Shown here: piece by piece, positions 1-12,956 of the stretch | Position numbering within the stretch: position 1 is the first letter of the stretch | Layout of the letters: the number at the start of each line of letters is the position of its first letter | Assembly: GCF_964340395.1 (NCBI RefSeq) | Contig: NC_135560.1 | Span: 3,986,998-4,050,997, forward strand | Direction: 5' to 3' | DNA: 64,000 bases | Source: Glandiceps talaboti | Lineage: Eukaryota; Hemichordata; Enteropneusta; Spengelidae | Translations under genes and position numbers: made by a program | The notes under the pieces: generated by a model | Seen by the model: the letters and a program-made list of their open reading frames with translations, nothing else | What the model was told of the DNA's origin: nothing | Databases searched by the model: none

Positions 1-2600
1 ATTAAAGTTCAAATATCGGTTAAAAATGTACCCCAGTTTATCAGTCATTTTGCCACGTTTCCAAACACATTTAAGTGATTGATGTTGAGTTTCTAATAGC
101 AGTGTATTCAGTCACTATAACAATGGAGGTAAAAGGTACGTCTACAAGACAGTCTAACACCCACTGTCATCTAAACATTCATAAATATTAATGGGACACC
201 TAAAGGCGTCTACACAGTCATACATCAAGATGTTATTGGCATTAAACAGTGTCTGGCCTAGATACATTTATCTATACCATAATCACACACCCATACATGC
301 TTCTGTATATAGTGCATTGCTTACTTTTCACTGCTGTTCTGCAATGAGACTAAAAATCTGTAACTCTATAGCCAATACTTGATGACTTGTGTAGGTTAAA
401 TCACTCTACCGGTATTACTAAATCAAGTAGACATCACTTGATGGCTATGTTCTTTCTTGTACTTTATCTTGATATTTAATGAGGTGGAACCACATCAAAG
501 TGAAAACACAATTACTGAGAAGGCATCTCTCAGTCATAGGAGTCGAATTTCCTATACGAATGATGGTTGTAAAACAGGCATAAACATAATATAGAAAGTA
601 ATGAAAATAAGTATTATTGTTTGATACTCACTGCAATGAATGGTATAGATGTACATGTATGTGTCTCACCAGGCTGGTCAGTTTAAGTATCAACTAGACA
701 TCTACATATATGCTGTATAAAGAGGCTCACATTCTCTTCTCAGTGATTGAGTAGCTTATTTGACACAGACTGCTAGTACACTGGCTTTACACTGACTGTA
801 CACTGCTTGTATTCAGCTGCAAGATTGAGTCATGCTGTCGACTTGTTAAATTCAACTGTGAACTCATGAATAACAATAGCTAATCACATGACACTTACCA
901 CAAGTGTGATTGGTACATACATCATTGTAAAATAAATCAAATTGATAATTTAACAACTCATTCATATTCATAAGGAATGACATACACCAACTCAAAAGCA
1001 GTTCCAAACTTGTTTTTAGTTAAAAATCTAACACTACAGCACTGACTTTATATCAGTGAGAATGAATCATACAAATTCAGTTGATCTCACAGATATAATA
1101 GAAAAAAAACCATTCTGATTGGAAGTTTCAATTTGATGTGGAATTTGACTTTTTGCTTTATCAGTAAGCAAAGTGTCTATCTCATTAGTTCTAATCCATC
1201 TATTGATAACTCTAATATCTAATATTGTTATCATTGGATTGGTGTTACATTACTTTAAGTTAACAGCTGCAATGATTTTAATATTGCTTGAAATTAGTCT
1301 CTCTTTTTTCTGATTAGTCATGTAATTTGTATTGATAATTTAAATATAAAAAATTCACTGACATTGCTTTATATTAATTTCTATTAATTTATTGTACAAT
1401 AATGGCAATCTACATGTAGTAACTTTAAAAAATTATTTTTACAATGATTGTTGTCACTCTATGTTATTCTCTATATAACACTACAGTTAACATCCAATGG
1501 TAGGTAGACAGAATTAGAGTGCTCCAATCCAAGGTGTAAGGGATTATAAATACAATATGATGCAAACAGCTGCTGACCAGAACAGTTACTGAAAATAACA
1601 TGAGATTGTTTCAAATAAAAATCACAACATATTGACACCAAAGGTTAAATGACATCTCCTATAAAAAGATGTACATGTATCTATTGACAATTGAAATGTT
1701 CAGATGGTTTTCAATTTGCAATTAAAAGTGCACATATTCACGCAAAGGATTGTGGGATTATTTGTAATTTCAGTATTGTATATTCAAGGTGTGCTATGCA
1801 TAATATGTTACTAATAGCAAACTACCAGGTACCTATAAGCTGCTGCAATTCAGCTAATCATACACTAGCAATGAGGAGTATAAGAGTAGTCACTTTGAGA
1901 TATCAACCAGCTATGGACTTACTTAGGATTTCATAAACTCTTATTACCATTACAGTATTGACATCATCAGTACACAATGATATATTATACAGGGGTGTAA
2001 ATGTTGGATGTGACTTTCATCTAATCTACTATATAATATGTTGTGTTTTAAAGTTACACAGGAAATGATCATCAGTTAAGACTGACTCATTTACTCAGTC
2101 ACTATATTGCCAATTGTCAAATCTGAAGAAGTCATTTCACTTTTTTTCTTCATATTTGCATAATTCAGTGGTGTCTCATACAGAAATGATGTGTTAAAGG
2201 AACCCATTCACAATGGGCTTGTTCACTTTATATGGCGCCCTCACTGAGCAAACCTTTTTTTAAAAAGACTTTCTTTCAAACCAAGAGAGCTGAGCAAGGA
2301 GTTTCAAGTTCAGACAATAAAATACTTGTTTTTATTACATATGTACCATTGTGTACGTTGGTGTACAGTCAAAAATAAAACCGGTATTTTCACTGGTGGC
2401 TAATATGTAAATGAGATAAAATGAGATAAAATAGATCGAGAAGTAAAACCAATTCCTGATGAAAATAAGCAAATAAATGCATTTTTTTAAATGCACATAT
2501 GTGTCTTTCCTGTTGTTACACACTTTTTGAACAATTTTTTGTTGGTTCATAATGTATTTCACTATTTTTTCTCGACCATCGCAAGTTCTGGGGTATCAAA
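1..2600. other. Non-coding AT-rich DNA, no gene recognised
   Basis: All open frames here are short and show no family resemblance, codon bias or matching splice sites. The stretch is AT-rich with frequent ACATGTA words. It could be intergenic DNA or the intron or UTR of a gene beginning left of the window. I see no RNA gene. Confidence 0.6.
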
Positions 2601-2605
2601 TAACT

Positions 2606-2678
2606 ATGCAAATTAGTGCCTTACCTATCAAATAACTATGCAAATTAGTTAGGTATTTTCACTGTTCATTATGCAAAT
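2606..2678 (+). promoter_or_regulatory. Three octamer (ATGCAAAT) motifs
   Basis: Perfect ATGCAAAT words start at 2606, 2638 and 2671. The first two lie inside a direct duplication of about 24 bp (TATCAAATAACTATGCAAAT, then TAGT). The octamer is the classical POU-domain binding site. The cluster lies 65-135 bp upstream of the possible start codon at 2742, so it may be a promoter element. No experimental support is visible. Confidence 0.4.
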
Positions 2679-2741
2679 GAGTAAACAACCTTTCGAACTA
2701 CTTTATGTTTGTAACTATTGCCGGCGACCACTACTTTACAA

Positions 2742-3008
2742 ATGGAAGATATTTCGGTGGATTCTGAACATAACGATTTGTTTAATTTGAATTATTTTGA
2801 ACTTTCTGAGAGTGAATTTTATTATGATCAACAACAAAATAAAGCTGACCCGAGGCACGCGCCCAGCGACTACGGCCACCGATGCTTCGTACACATCAAC
2901 AACGCCCAACAAATGCAGCCGATGGGAGATCGTGCAACACAATCCTCAGGACCATCAACCAGCCAGAACGCAGTCAATCAATTCCCACAGTTATGCGGAA
3001 TGTTTTGA
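2742..3008 (+). CDS. Hypothetical 88-residue acidic ORF, doubtful gene
   Basis: The ORF runs from an ATG with a favourable context (A at -3, G at +4) to a TGA at 3006-3008. The predicted protein begins MEDISVDSEHND and is acidic and Asn/Tyr/Phe-rich in its first 40 residues. It then becomes Gln/Pro/Ser-rich, with no signal peptide, membrane segment or known domain. The local base composition is more GC-rich (about 2840-2960) than the surroundings. It could be a small gene, a first exon spliced elsewhere, or part of a mobile element. I do not recognise it. The octamers upstream, and the octamer and DR5 downstream, are the only circumstantial support. Confidence 0.25.
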   Translation: MEDISVDSEHNDLFNLNYFELSESEFYYDQQQNKADPRHAPSDYGHRCFVHINNAQQMQPMGDRATQSSGPSTSQNAVNQFPQLCGMF

Positions 3009-3328
3009 AAATACCCGTATTAGCGGTGGATCTTTCAATTTCACATTTCATATGTCGCCGGAAACACCTCTGTCAAAGTTCTTGTCAGTGTGTTTACATT
3101 ATAAAACAGACAATCCGTAATCTTTTCCGATTCTGATGAAGACTAACTTTTATAATATTGTACATTTTGAAAGATTTTACTGAAGTACTATTATATAGGA
3201 CACTAAGAATACCACGCTGTTGAATTGTATATGTTTCTACTACTAAAATAATCGTGTATGCATTTCTTCTGATCGGTTTTGTGAATGAATCACAGCGGAG
3301 CTAGCTAGCGAGAGCAGGTCAACACGTA

Positions 3329-3404
3329 ATTTGCATATCAATACTTATTGTTGTTGACAACCAATCATCGCTCATAATTCACGTCTGTGACCTCTGCCTG
3401 ACCT
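3329..3404. promoter_or_regulatory. Octamer plus DR5 nuclear-receptor-type direct repeat
   Basis: A reverse octamer, ATTTGCAT, lies at 3329-3336. TGACCT at 3388-3393 and TGACCT at 3399-3404 are separated by five bases, so the minus strand reads AGGTCA-N5-AGGTCA. That is the consensus layout of a retinoic acid receptor/RXR DR5 element. Further half-sites lie nearby: AGGTCA at 3316-3321 and TGACCT at 3421-3426. Function is inferred from the motif only. Confidence 0.4.
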
Positions 3405-3506
3405 GAATGACATGAGCTGGTGACCTGATACATATTCATGCGAATATGTTGTTCGCCCTTCCCCACCTGCATTTTATTGCGTTTTTGGTGTACATATGTA
3501 ATAATA

Positions 3507-3692
3507 ACAGAACCCCATGGCCTCGCAATGGACGGCAGGGCATACAGAAGTTATTTTCACTCTTGATTCGGTTTATTCTGCTGTATTTTCACTCGCTATC
3601 GCTCGTGAAAATACGCGGCAGAATAAACCGAATCACTCGTGAAAATAACTTCTGTATGCCCTGCCGTCCATTGCGAGGCCATGGGGTTCTGT
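3507..3692. repeat. 186-bp near-perfect palindrome (foldback/MITE-like)
   Basis: The outer 54 bases of the left arm, from ACAGAACCCCATGGCC to GTTATTTTCAC, are the exact reverse complement of the outer 54 bases of the right arm. A second 16-bp paired block (ATTCGGTTTATTCTGC) and a third paired block follow, around a roughly 12-nt centre near 3599. ATAATA lies immediately outside both ends (the right copy is one base away), suggesting a target duplication. The element is more GC-rich than its surroundings. It is best explained as a small foldback transposable element. Confidence 0.75.
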
Positions 3693-6600
3693 CATAATAT
3701 TTATGTTAGAATTACAGTAATCACTAAACTGTCCTCATTACAAATAAAGCACATGAAATGCACAGATGCCTTTTCACATGATCCTGGGGTGGCTTAATTC
3801 ATATGGTCCTGGGGTGGAGATCAACAACAGACACTCTGGCTCCACCCTATAAACATCATCCCTCCAGACAAAAGTGAACTATGCATAGTTTAATCAACGT
3901 TTGAGTTGCTTACAATATATTTACATCAGTACATGAATATTACTGAAGCGGGTTCATGGACGAAGCTTATTTTATTCATAGTTTCCTTATAATATTTTGG
4001 TATCATTGTGTTCAATTGCTTTTCATAGTCATCAGTCACAACTCTGTTATAGCTTAGCATAATGACCACTAGACATTATCTATCTCACTCTATACAAATC
4101 ACCAGCACTGTACTCAGTGACTTTCAATTCAAAACATAACTGCATGATGTATGCATGTCTAAGAAATCCTATGCTAGAGGCTATCAGTCCATGCACGGTC
4201 CATTACTGCACACATTAGACAAAAAAAATGGAATGAAATGTTTTGATTAAATGATCTATAATTCTACTTTAATTCTAATCACCTACCTACTGTTGTTTAT
4301 CACCATTGACAACACTCAACAGTATCAATTAACCATAGCTGTGTCTTGGCAAGAATAAAAATCTTCAGTTGGCTTTTTTTATTTAATTTACTCTTTAAAA
4401 GGATGTTATAATCACATTTCCCTAGCCACTGCCACAAGTAAATCATAGAAAAGGCAATTAGTCATATCAAGACAAAAACAACAATTTGTGTAATATCAAT
4501 CAATCACATCTGTGTGTGCTTAAAGGGCAAGTGAAATAACTGACTAATGGCAGTCAGACAACATACATGTAGTGTATTGATTACTAGTCTTGTAGCAAAC
4601 TAACTAAAGGATGAACAGGTCATCTAATGTCAGAGATTATTCAAACACAGTCAAGTAAATGTGACTAATCAGAATGTAGCAGTTTTGTTGATCATCCCAT
4701 CCATTGTAGGAAGACTGCAATCTGATAAAATATGGCCAAAATATGTCATACTAGTCATCTAATAAAGATTACTAGACACTATAATGGTAATACAGCCTCC
4801 ATAAAATGTAATGGGAACAGTGAGACCATTAACTTGCTAACCTTTGACTTGATACATTCATCAAATTAGAATTGGTGTATAACATACACCTACATGTATG
4901 AGGGGGAGTATGACTTGAAAGGAAACTTGATTTTACAAAATCATCATGAGTCAATGCACTTTGACACTGTCTTCTGAAGGTAACCTAAATTTGCATAGAA
5001 TGTGGACTAGTCATGTTCAGTATTTACCCCAGGGCAAATAGGTCATGTAGCACAGCAGTCTTTTCAGTGTTGTGCTTTGACTATAGAAAGAACTTGTGTT
5101 TGAGAATATGATGTGTATTTCGTCTGGCCTTATTATTAGGACACTAATAGACATCATAGTACTCCTTATGCTGTTATCAAGCAAACTATTTCACCCGAAT
5201 TCAGCCACGGGAACTATAGTTGCTGCATGACAGCCCTCCAGGTAATAGACATCTACTAAGTACTTACTCTCACAGATTTATTAAGTTACAGACTGTGCAT
5301 GCCACTTTAAAATGACAAGAAAATTACACATAACTGACAATCAAGAAGCGGATTGTATACTTACTACATGTGTTACAAACAGTACCCAATCTGGAACTCT
5401 GAAATGAACTTCTTTGATTTGGGTTATAACTTCATTTCCTATAAGTGATCTCAGCTTGCTGAGTCTTCATGTCTACATATTATGATCAAACAAAAATGCA
5501 AGGACTGTTTCATTTGTACTAAAAAGGAAGATTACTGTGATTTGGCTTGTAACTGAAGTGGAACTAGACAGGAATGAACACTTTGTGCATGTCAGACTAA
5601 ATGTCAAGTCAATTATAAGAAGAGATTTGGACAATCTCAGACATTGATTAAATGAACTATGGCTAGACAGTTCCAGTCTGACTTAATTTACATAAATGTC
5701 CTTTCCCTATGCCAAACAGCTGGGTTCTACTTTAAATACTTACTCCATGTTTTGGTTGTTTTTTTTTGTCTTTTGTCAGCAGCTAACAAAAATGTTTTGA
5801 ATTATCTGCAGAAGATCTGTTAGTTTATCTGTATTGTGGAATTCTGATCTTTCCAACAAGCAAGTAACTTTTTTTTTCTGACATCATGTAGTACATCTAA
5901 TTTTTTTTACTAAGCTTTCAATATCGTTATTAATAGGAAAGTGATTTATAGCAAGTAGTAACAAGGATGGTTAACAATACAAAAGTCTTATGCTACGGAG
6001 TCTTATATCCTTGTTTCCTTTGGTGGTGTTCAAAAACAGCCTACATTTGTATTAACTGCACACAAAAAATATTTTCAGAATTCTTATTGGGGCCATTATT
6101 TGACTAAAGTTGAATATTAAATGATCACTTTTAACAAATTAAAGATTAATATAAAAATTTAGTAATATTAGGACATATACCTTCTGTGTTTAATCCTTGC
6201 TTTACTTTGAAATGTGAAAAAACAGATATTTTCAAAAGCCATCGGTATTTCCGAAATTAATCTTGAAGGTTATAGTATTCATACGCTTAGTGGAGCACAC
6301 TAAACCATTACTTGCAATTGACTGAACTCAAAGCTGGTATTAAAATATAGCTTATAAACAAATTAAACCAATTAATAAGAATCACAAGTGAAAGAATTGG
6401 TACTTTCAACTGTAATGTCTGGATGAAAATCACACAAAATTTCACATAAATCAATTATATTTTCTCGTCTTCTATTTGAGTTGAGAAGTTATTGTTACAC
6501 TTAATTGAAATAAGAAATGTAAAATAAGACATTTGTAACAAAACAAAACAAAAATAGGTTTAGATCTATAGTATGGACTAAACACTATATTACAATATTT

Positions 6601-8906
6601 GGTATCAAATGGCCAAAAATATATTCAATGTCACTAACAATCAAATGGCCTAAAATATCTAAATTTGAAGTGTGACTATCTATGCCCATCCTATGGTTCT
6701 ATCGTTAATAGGTTAGGTGGAGAATAACACCTGTCTTCACACTGCTACACACCTCCCAACACCATCTACATGTACAATCATGTCATGAGACATGTACAAA
6801 TATGATGCACTCTACATAAAGGGATGGAAACAACATTCTTACAATCTAAATTCTGTAGGAAATGAATACTTACCAACAATGACGTCTCCAAACTACTGTG
6901 ACACTCTTTTCTCCAGGACGTTCATGTTTCTGCTGCAATACTTTGTGTTGGCCTTACAAGCCTCACCATGGTAATCTTTGACTCCTTCAGAGATTACACA
7001 TTAGTGGTTGTTCAAGATAGTTCAAGCTGTTCTCATTGGATGAAATTTATTGACATGATTCCAATTAAGTTTGATCCCATGGTACATTACCTATAGGTCA
7101 CAAAGAGGCAATTAAATGATTTATTCACTTGTCAAATGATTCTAATATCTGTATGTAGTACGTGTGCAATCAATATTGCTTAAATTACAACATGTTAGGT
7201 AAGTCATTGGTTCAAATATTCTCTTTCAAGGCTACTAACTACTATGTATGGAGAGATGAGAAAAACAATTAAACTTTAAAGCCATTTCTTTGTCAAAATC
7301 ACAATAGTTGTGACAAAATGAACCCTTTGTTATTTCCATGAAGCAATTAAGTGTGACCATTCTACGTAAAGTTAATACATACTAAGTGATTTAGACAATC
7401 CTGGTAAATCCTGAGGAACTATAATTATAGCTTACATATTTCTATCTCCATCCAAAACCCTTAAATGTATGGTTGTCAAAAACATGAAATATCAGCAAAG
7501 TTTTGAAAATTGTAAGTATTGAAATAAAACTTACTCAATGTTTAAGATTGAATACATACTGTACTGGGTATGCATTATGACAGGGTTCATTTGTATTCCA
7601 TCACACAATTATTGAGTGATCTTCTTGGTCCAATGATAAGCACACCATTTACTTGATTGCCAGAGATTTCCCTATTTTGATATTTGCGAATTTTTGCCCC
7701 CTCAAAATTTACACAAAAAATGTACCAAACACAATTTATATAATTTATGAAAACAGTTCAATACTTTTGTTTCCTGAATCATTATATCTTATGACATGTA
7801 CTGTCACAGTGTATACTAGTTTGATGTCCATATGTAAAGTCATGAATTAGGATGCCGTTACCAAAAATGTTTTGTCGACAAATTGTACTTTGTTGACAGA
7901 ATTTCATCATTAGATGAATACATTCTTCAGTTAGTACATGTCAAACACAATTTAAACACTAATTCCAAACTAATAAATATAACAATTAAATATCATTCAA
8001 GTTACTGCTACTGGAGCTCCAATCCAACATGTTTGAGTCTGAAGATTTTTTTTAATGAAGGGATGGGAGGAGGGGTGTTTGTGGTGGGGGGGGGGGGGGA
8101 GGAAGAATGCTTAGATCTCAATCACACACATTATGACATACAAATTTAAGTATGTACTATGGAATTTACTTGGTAAATGTTTAGGTGACACAACCAAATA
8201 TAATCAATTGTATAATCTTGGCATCTTTTTTTTTTTAGAAATCGTAATAATTCAAAATGTCTAACATTTTTTGTCACTTTTAAAAACTAAAAGACAAGTG
8301 ATTTAGAGTGATCAAATTTGAATAAATGTTGGGAAAGGAAAACAGCTTCACACATGATGATTTAGTATATATACAGCACCATCTGTGTTGGGAAATGGAT
8401 TTCTTTTGTTTATATAGTTGGCTGTGATGCAATACAGCAGAATTTGACATAATTGAGATACAAATACTGCTAATGTGTATATACACCACAACAAATTCAT
8501 TTACAGCCATTCACATCACTCAGACATGATCTATTACCATAACAGTTATTATCTTAAACTGACATTTATTTCCTTACATTAAGATATATACATGTATCTA
8601 TATATATATAATTATATACACTAAATTATGGAATATTTTCAATAGATCAATAAACATGCCATGTTTATATAACTGTCTGTTTGTTAGCTTTACAGCCATC
8701 TATCAGGGAGGAGGGGCACATAAATGTCAATATTATGTCTCTCCTCCAGTGCCATCTATGCAAGCAAATAGACAGTTTGATAAACATCTCAGTCTAAGGT
8801 AAATATATTACAACACTGGAGTAAAATTTATCAAATTGCAATATATACTTCATGAATCATGTTCCTGATTGTGTGTCTACAGTTCTCTTGGTGTACATAA
8901 CAGACT
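3693..8906. other. Long non-coding stretch, no gene recognised
   Basis: Only scattered ORFs below 90 codons occur, with stop-rich AT-biased sequence between them. A poly-G run lies near 8087-8099. I find no splice-consistent coding block, tRNA or rRNA sequence, and no clear repeat apart from short A/T runs. Confidence 0.55.
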
Positions 8907-8956
8907 TGGCTATCTCAGTATCTGGCTTCACAATATGCCAAGCCAGATAATAGCCA
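8907..8956. repeat. Short inverted repeat (hairpin)
   Basis: TGGCTAT (8907-8913) and TCTGGCTT (8921-8928) pair with AAGCCAGA (8940-8947) and TAGCCA (8951-8956). They make a compact two-segment stem around an 11-nt loop. It could be a hairpin in a transcript or a fragment of a palindromic element. Confidence 0.4.
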
Positions 8957-9309
8957 GGTCTCTAGGCTACACACTTGGTGTTGATTAATCTGCTAGTATA
9001 CAGCAGCATTTTCCAAGTACACCTACAGTTTTAAGCCACAATATCCCAAAAATAGGATAGGGCTACCACTAAATCATCTCACACCATCTGATAACATGAC
9101 ACTGACTACTAAGCTAATAAAACTATGTTATACAACTTAACTAGAAAGATGTAATTACAACATTCACCTTCATGCAGTTAATAATCAAAATCATGTGAAT
9201 GTGACTGTGATTTTACATAATTATGAAATTAAAAATAACATGCTTTCCTCAAGAAAAGATTACACCAATTCAGACTTTCTTGTCTGGACTCAAGTTATGT
9301 GTTGCTTAA

Positions 9310-9428
9310 GGCTATCATCCCTCTCCACTATGCCTACAGCATAAGACTAACATGTTTTGTTTTTAACTATAAATAGTATACACAACTGTTAGCCTTATGC
9401 TAGATGTAGTGGGGAGTGGGATGATACC
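9310..9428. repeat. 119-bp imperfect inverted repeat, hairpin-forming
   Basis: The left arm 9310-9354 (including GGCTATCATCCC and AGCATAAGACTAACA) is an imperfect reverse complement of the right arm 9385-9428 (TGTTAGCCTTATGCT and GGGATGATACC). The arms are roughly 42 nt with a 30-nt AT-rich loop. The size and layout would suit a pre-miRNA-like hairpin or a palindromic MITE. The sequence alone does not decide. Confidence 0.5.
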
Positions 9429-11265
9429 AAAATCCTCATATGACTTGACTCCAGGCTAATTCAACATATGTGAAGATAGTCTTCAAGTTTGTGTTAACTC
9501 TACATAATGTCAAAAACCAAGACTGGAAAATAAAAGTCATGGCTTATTCTCTAATACTCCCTGTTCACAGTATTACCCATGATTGTACTTTAACAGATTT
9601 AGTACCATAGAATCTTATTCAAATTAAATCCTCCGAATTTGAGCCTTGTTACAAAAAAATTAAAAGTATATACACCAGACTGTCTCAGCTTACATTCTAT
9701 TCTGTGTACTTGATGTTGTTAGTGAGAAAAGAAAATATAGTTTGTTTTTTTTGCAAACTGACATTTGCATTCTTAGAAAGTTCCCAGCTTGCAAATAGTG
9801 TAGTGTACATTATTTCATGTTGTTTCTTGATCTCTGATGCTTTGTCACAATATGAAAATCAACTCAATCACTAAAAAGAACTTAGCAAAATAACAGCAAG
9901 TGGTGTTGACAGATAGTCATGTGTGTCATACACTTCTTGATTATAAATCCGATGATGTTAAAGGGATCCAAAATCCTAAGTTTTGATGTCAGAAAAAACC
10001 CCCAAAGTTTTTATTAATTTTCTCCTACTATGTAGTGAAAAGTTATACATTACTGCTAAGTTATCAATGCATATGAAACACTATTTGGATGTCTCTGCTA
10101 ACTTTAACCATAACATTGTTGGTGTGTTGTCTTATCGAGGGCACTGAGGTAGTTTATGACATGTGCAAAAAAGTGTGCTATACCCGGTTCGGCCCGGTAT
10201 ATTTACCAAGTACTCTCCCTACAGTGCTTTCACAAGAGCAGGGCTAAGAGATCAACACAACATTTTGTACGGTTTTCAAGAAACCAAACAAGGAGTTTGG
10301 TGGCTGTCTGTAGATATATGAAAGCTATTGTCACAATATGCACATTTTACCAAAATTCACATATATCAAGGCTTAAAGAGGTAGTTGCATAATTTTATCT
10401 AAGTTCTAACTTTTTATAAAGTGATTATCATAATAAGTACATGGCAAATTCTTATGCAATTTTAGTACTACATAGTAATTACTGAGAAACAGTTTTAGGA
10501 CTATTACACAATTATGAAAACACCATCTTATTACTACTGTACATGGTAATGGCTCCAATGCTATGTGATGGCAGTTAAAACCAGTGAAAAGACTGACATA
10601 TATCAAAACATTGCCACAAGTCATGTAAATAAATCCAAACAAGTAGTCTAGCCCCCTCTAGAGCCCATCATAAAACAAACACCACAAGAATTATGCAAAA
10701 TACCTGCATATGTGCATGATCAATATATTATGTTAATTTAGTTCTAGGTCAATTTATCCAGGGTAGCCTGAAGGATTAAAACATTTCAATATTATATAAC
10801 ATGGTTTTAAAATTAGTGCAGCTGTTAATTTGTTTACAATTTAGACAGGTAGAATTACTATTTCAGTTCCTGTTCAGTTCATGAAAACAAATTAATCAAT
10901 TTCATAACCCCTGTTAGTACATGTAACTATGCATAATAAACTTAGACTGGTTGTACACAAAATTAAAAAAATAAAAGTTTCTGGCTTCCAGTGGGTACAA
11001 CATACACCAAATTCTACAGTATGGATTTGTTTTTCTTATGGACAATTGAAAAGATAACATCAATGATTTTGGGAAAGTCATGACTTAACCAGAAGTTGCT
11101 GTACAAAGCACTGTCAGCAATTCTTTGAAACAACTGGTATTCTTGAGAGAACACAAATTACATTTGTTTTAACTGGAAATTACACCTGAAGAGCACAGTC
11201 ACTAGCACTGGGCCTTGGTTGTAATGTGATAACTATGTAACGCTGTATGTAAAAATTGTATCACC
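9429..11265. other. Non-coding stretch, nothing recognised
   Basis: AT-rich sequence with small unconvincing ORFs. The only notable item is a 21-bp palindrome at 10180-10200 (ATACCCGG, then TTCGG, then CCCGGTAT). Confidence 0.5.
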
Positions 11266-11392
11266 AATAGCATGTACTCCCAGGGACTGTGTATCAACAT
11301 TACTGTGCATGTACATGTACACTAAATTCCTGGGACTGTGTTTACAACATAGCATGTACACTAACTTCCAGGGACTGTGTATAGCATGGAAG
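11266..11392 (+). repeat. Three degenerate copies of a ~45-bp repeat
   Basis: The core CCAGGGACTGTGT (one copy CCTGGGACTGTGT) recurs near 11280, 11326 and 11370, followed each time by related sequence ending in TAGCATG- or TACATG-like words. It directly precedes the 38-bp minisatellite. Confidence 0.5.
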
Positions 11393-11394
11393 TT

Positions 11395-12715
11395 AGCATA
11401 TACACAGATACACCACAAGGTACATATAACTAAGACCTATACACAGATACACCACAGGTACATATATCTAATACCTATACACAGATACACCACAGGTACA
11501 TATACCTAATACCCATACACAGATACACCATAGGTACATATACCTAATACCCATACACAGATACACCACAGGTACATATATCTAATACCCATACACAGAT
11601 ACACCAATACCCATACACAGATACACCACAGGTACATATACCTAATACCCATACACAGATACACCACAGGTACATATATCTAATACCCATACACATGCAT
11701 GATACACCACAGGTACATATATCTAATACCCATACACAGATACACCAATACCCATACACAGATACACCACAGGTACATATACCTAATACCCATACACAGA
11801 TACACCACAGGTACATATACCTAATACCCATACACAGATACACCACAGGTACATATACCTAATACCCATACACAGATACACCACAGGTACATATACCTAA
11901 TACCCATACACAGATACACCAATACCCATACACAGATACACCACAGGTACATATATCTAATACCCATACACAGATACACCACAGGTACATATATCTAATA
12001 CCCATACACAGATACACCAATACCTATACACAGATACACCACAGGTACATATACCTAATACCCATACACAGATACACCACAGGTACATATACCTAATACC
12101 CATACACAGATACACCACAGGTACATATACCTAATACCCATACACAGATACACCACAGGTACATATACCTAATACCCATACACAGATACACCAATACCCA
12201 TACACAGATACACCACAGGTACATATATCTAATACCCATACACAGATACACCACAGGTACATATATCTAATACCCATACACAGATACACCAATACCCATA
12301 CACAGATACACCACAGGTACATATACCTAATACCCATACACAGATACACCACAGGTACATATACCTAATACCCATACACAGATACACCACAGGTACATAT
12401 ACCTAATACCCATACACAGATACACCACAGGTACATATACCTAATACCCATACACAGATACACCAATACCCATACACAGATACACCACAGGTACATATAT
12501 CTAATACCCATACACAGATACACCACAGGTACATATATCTAATACCCATACACAGATACACCAATACCCATACACAGATACACCACAGGTACATATACCT
12601 AATACCCATACACAGATACACCACAGGTACATATATCTAATACCCATACACAGATACACCACAGGTACATATACCTAATACCTATACACAGATACACCAC
12701 AGGTACATACATGTA
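11395..12715 (+). repeat. 38-bp minisatellite with higher-order structure
   Basis: The unit is 38 bp (ACACAGATACACCACAGG, then TACATATACCTAATACCCAT), interrupted at intervals by a shortened 22-bp unit lacking the middle. The sequence at 12131-12352 recurs at 12403-12624, a 272-bp shift equal to six 38-mers plus two 22-mers, so the array has a higher-order period. The frame stays open on the minus strand and gives repetitive WCICVWVL-type translations, which are artefacts of the repeat. Confidence 0.95.
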
Positions 12716-12956
12716 TACCTAATTACTATTCAGTCAATCTGGGGCAGCTAAATGTTGGACCATTTTTGTTATCAATTAACAGCGATACAATGGAATTTCA
12801 ACTTGCTCTACAAAATACTGACCATCCTTTTTTTTATTTCATGAAATAAAATGATTATTGAAAAGTTGTTGTGTATTTTGTGCATTCATATGAAATTGCA
12901 TGATTGAGTGGTAAACACAAATGATAATTATGATAGAATGACATCATAGCCAGTGA

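Noticed and set aside
10180-10200. 21-bp palindrome ATACCCGG...CCCGGTAT
   Set aside because: Isolated and short, with no partner feature. Not enough to call a site.
11544-12624. Minus-strand ORFs of 73-100 codons rich in Trp/Cys/Val/Tyr
   Set aside because: They are translations of the 38-bp minisatellite, repeat with its period, and have no start context or other coding evidence.
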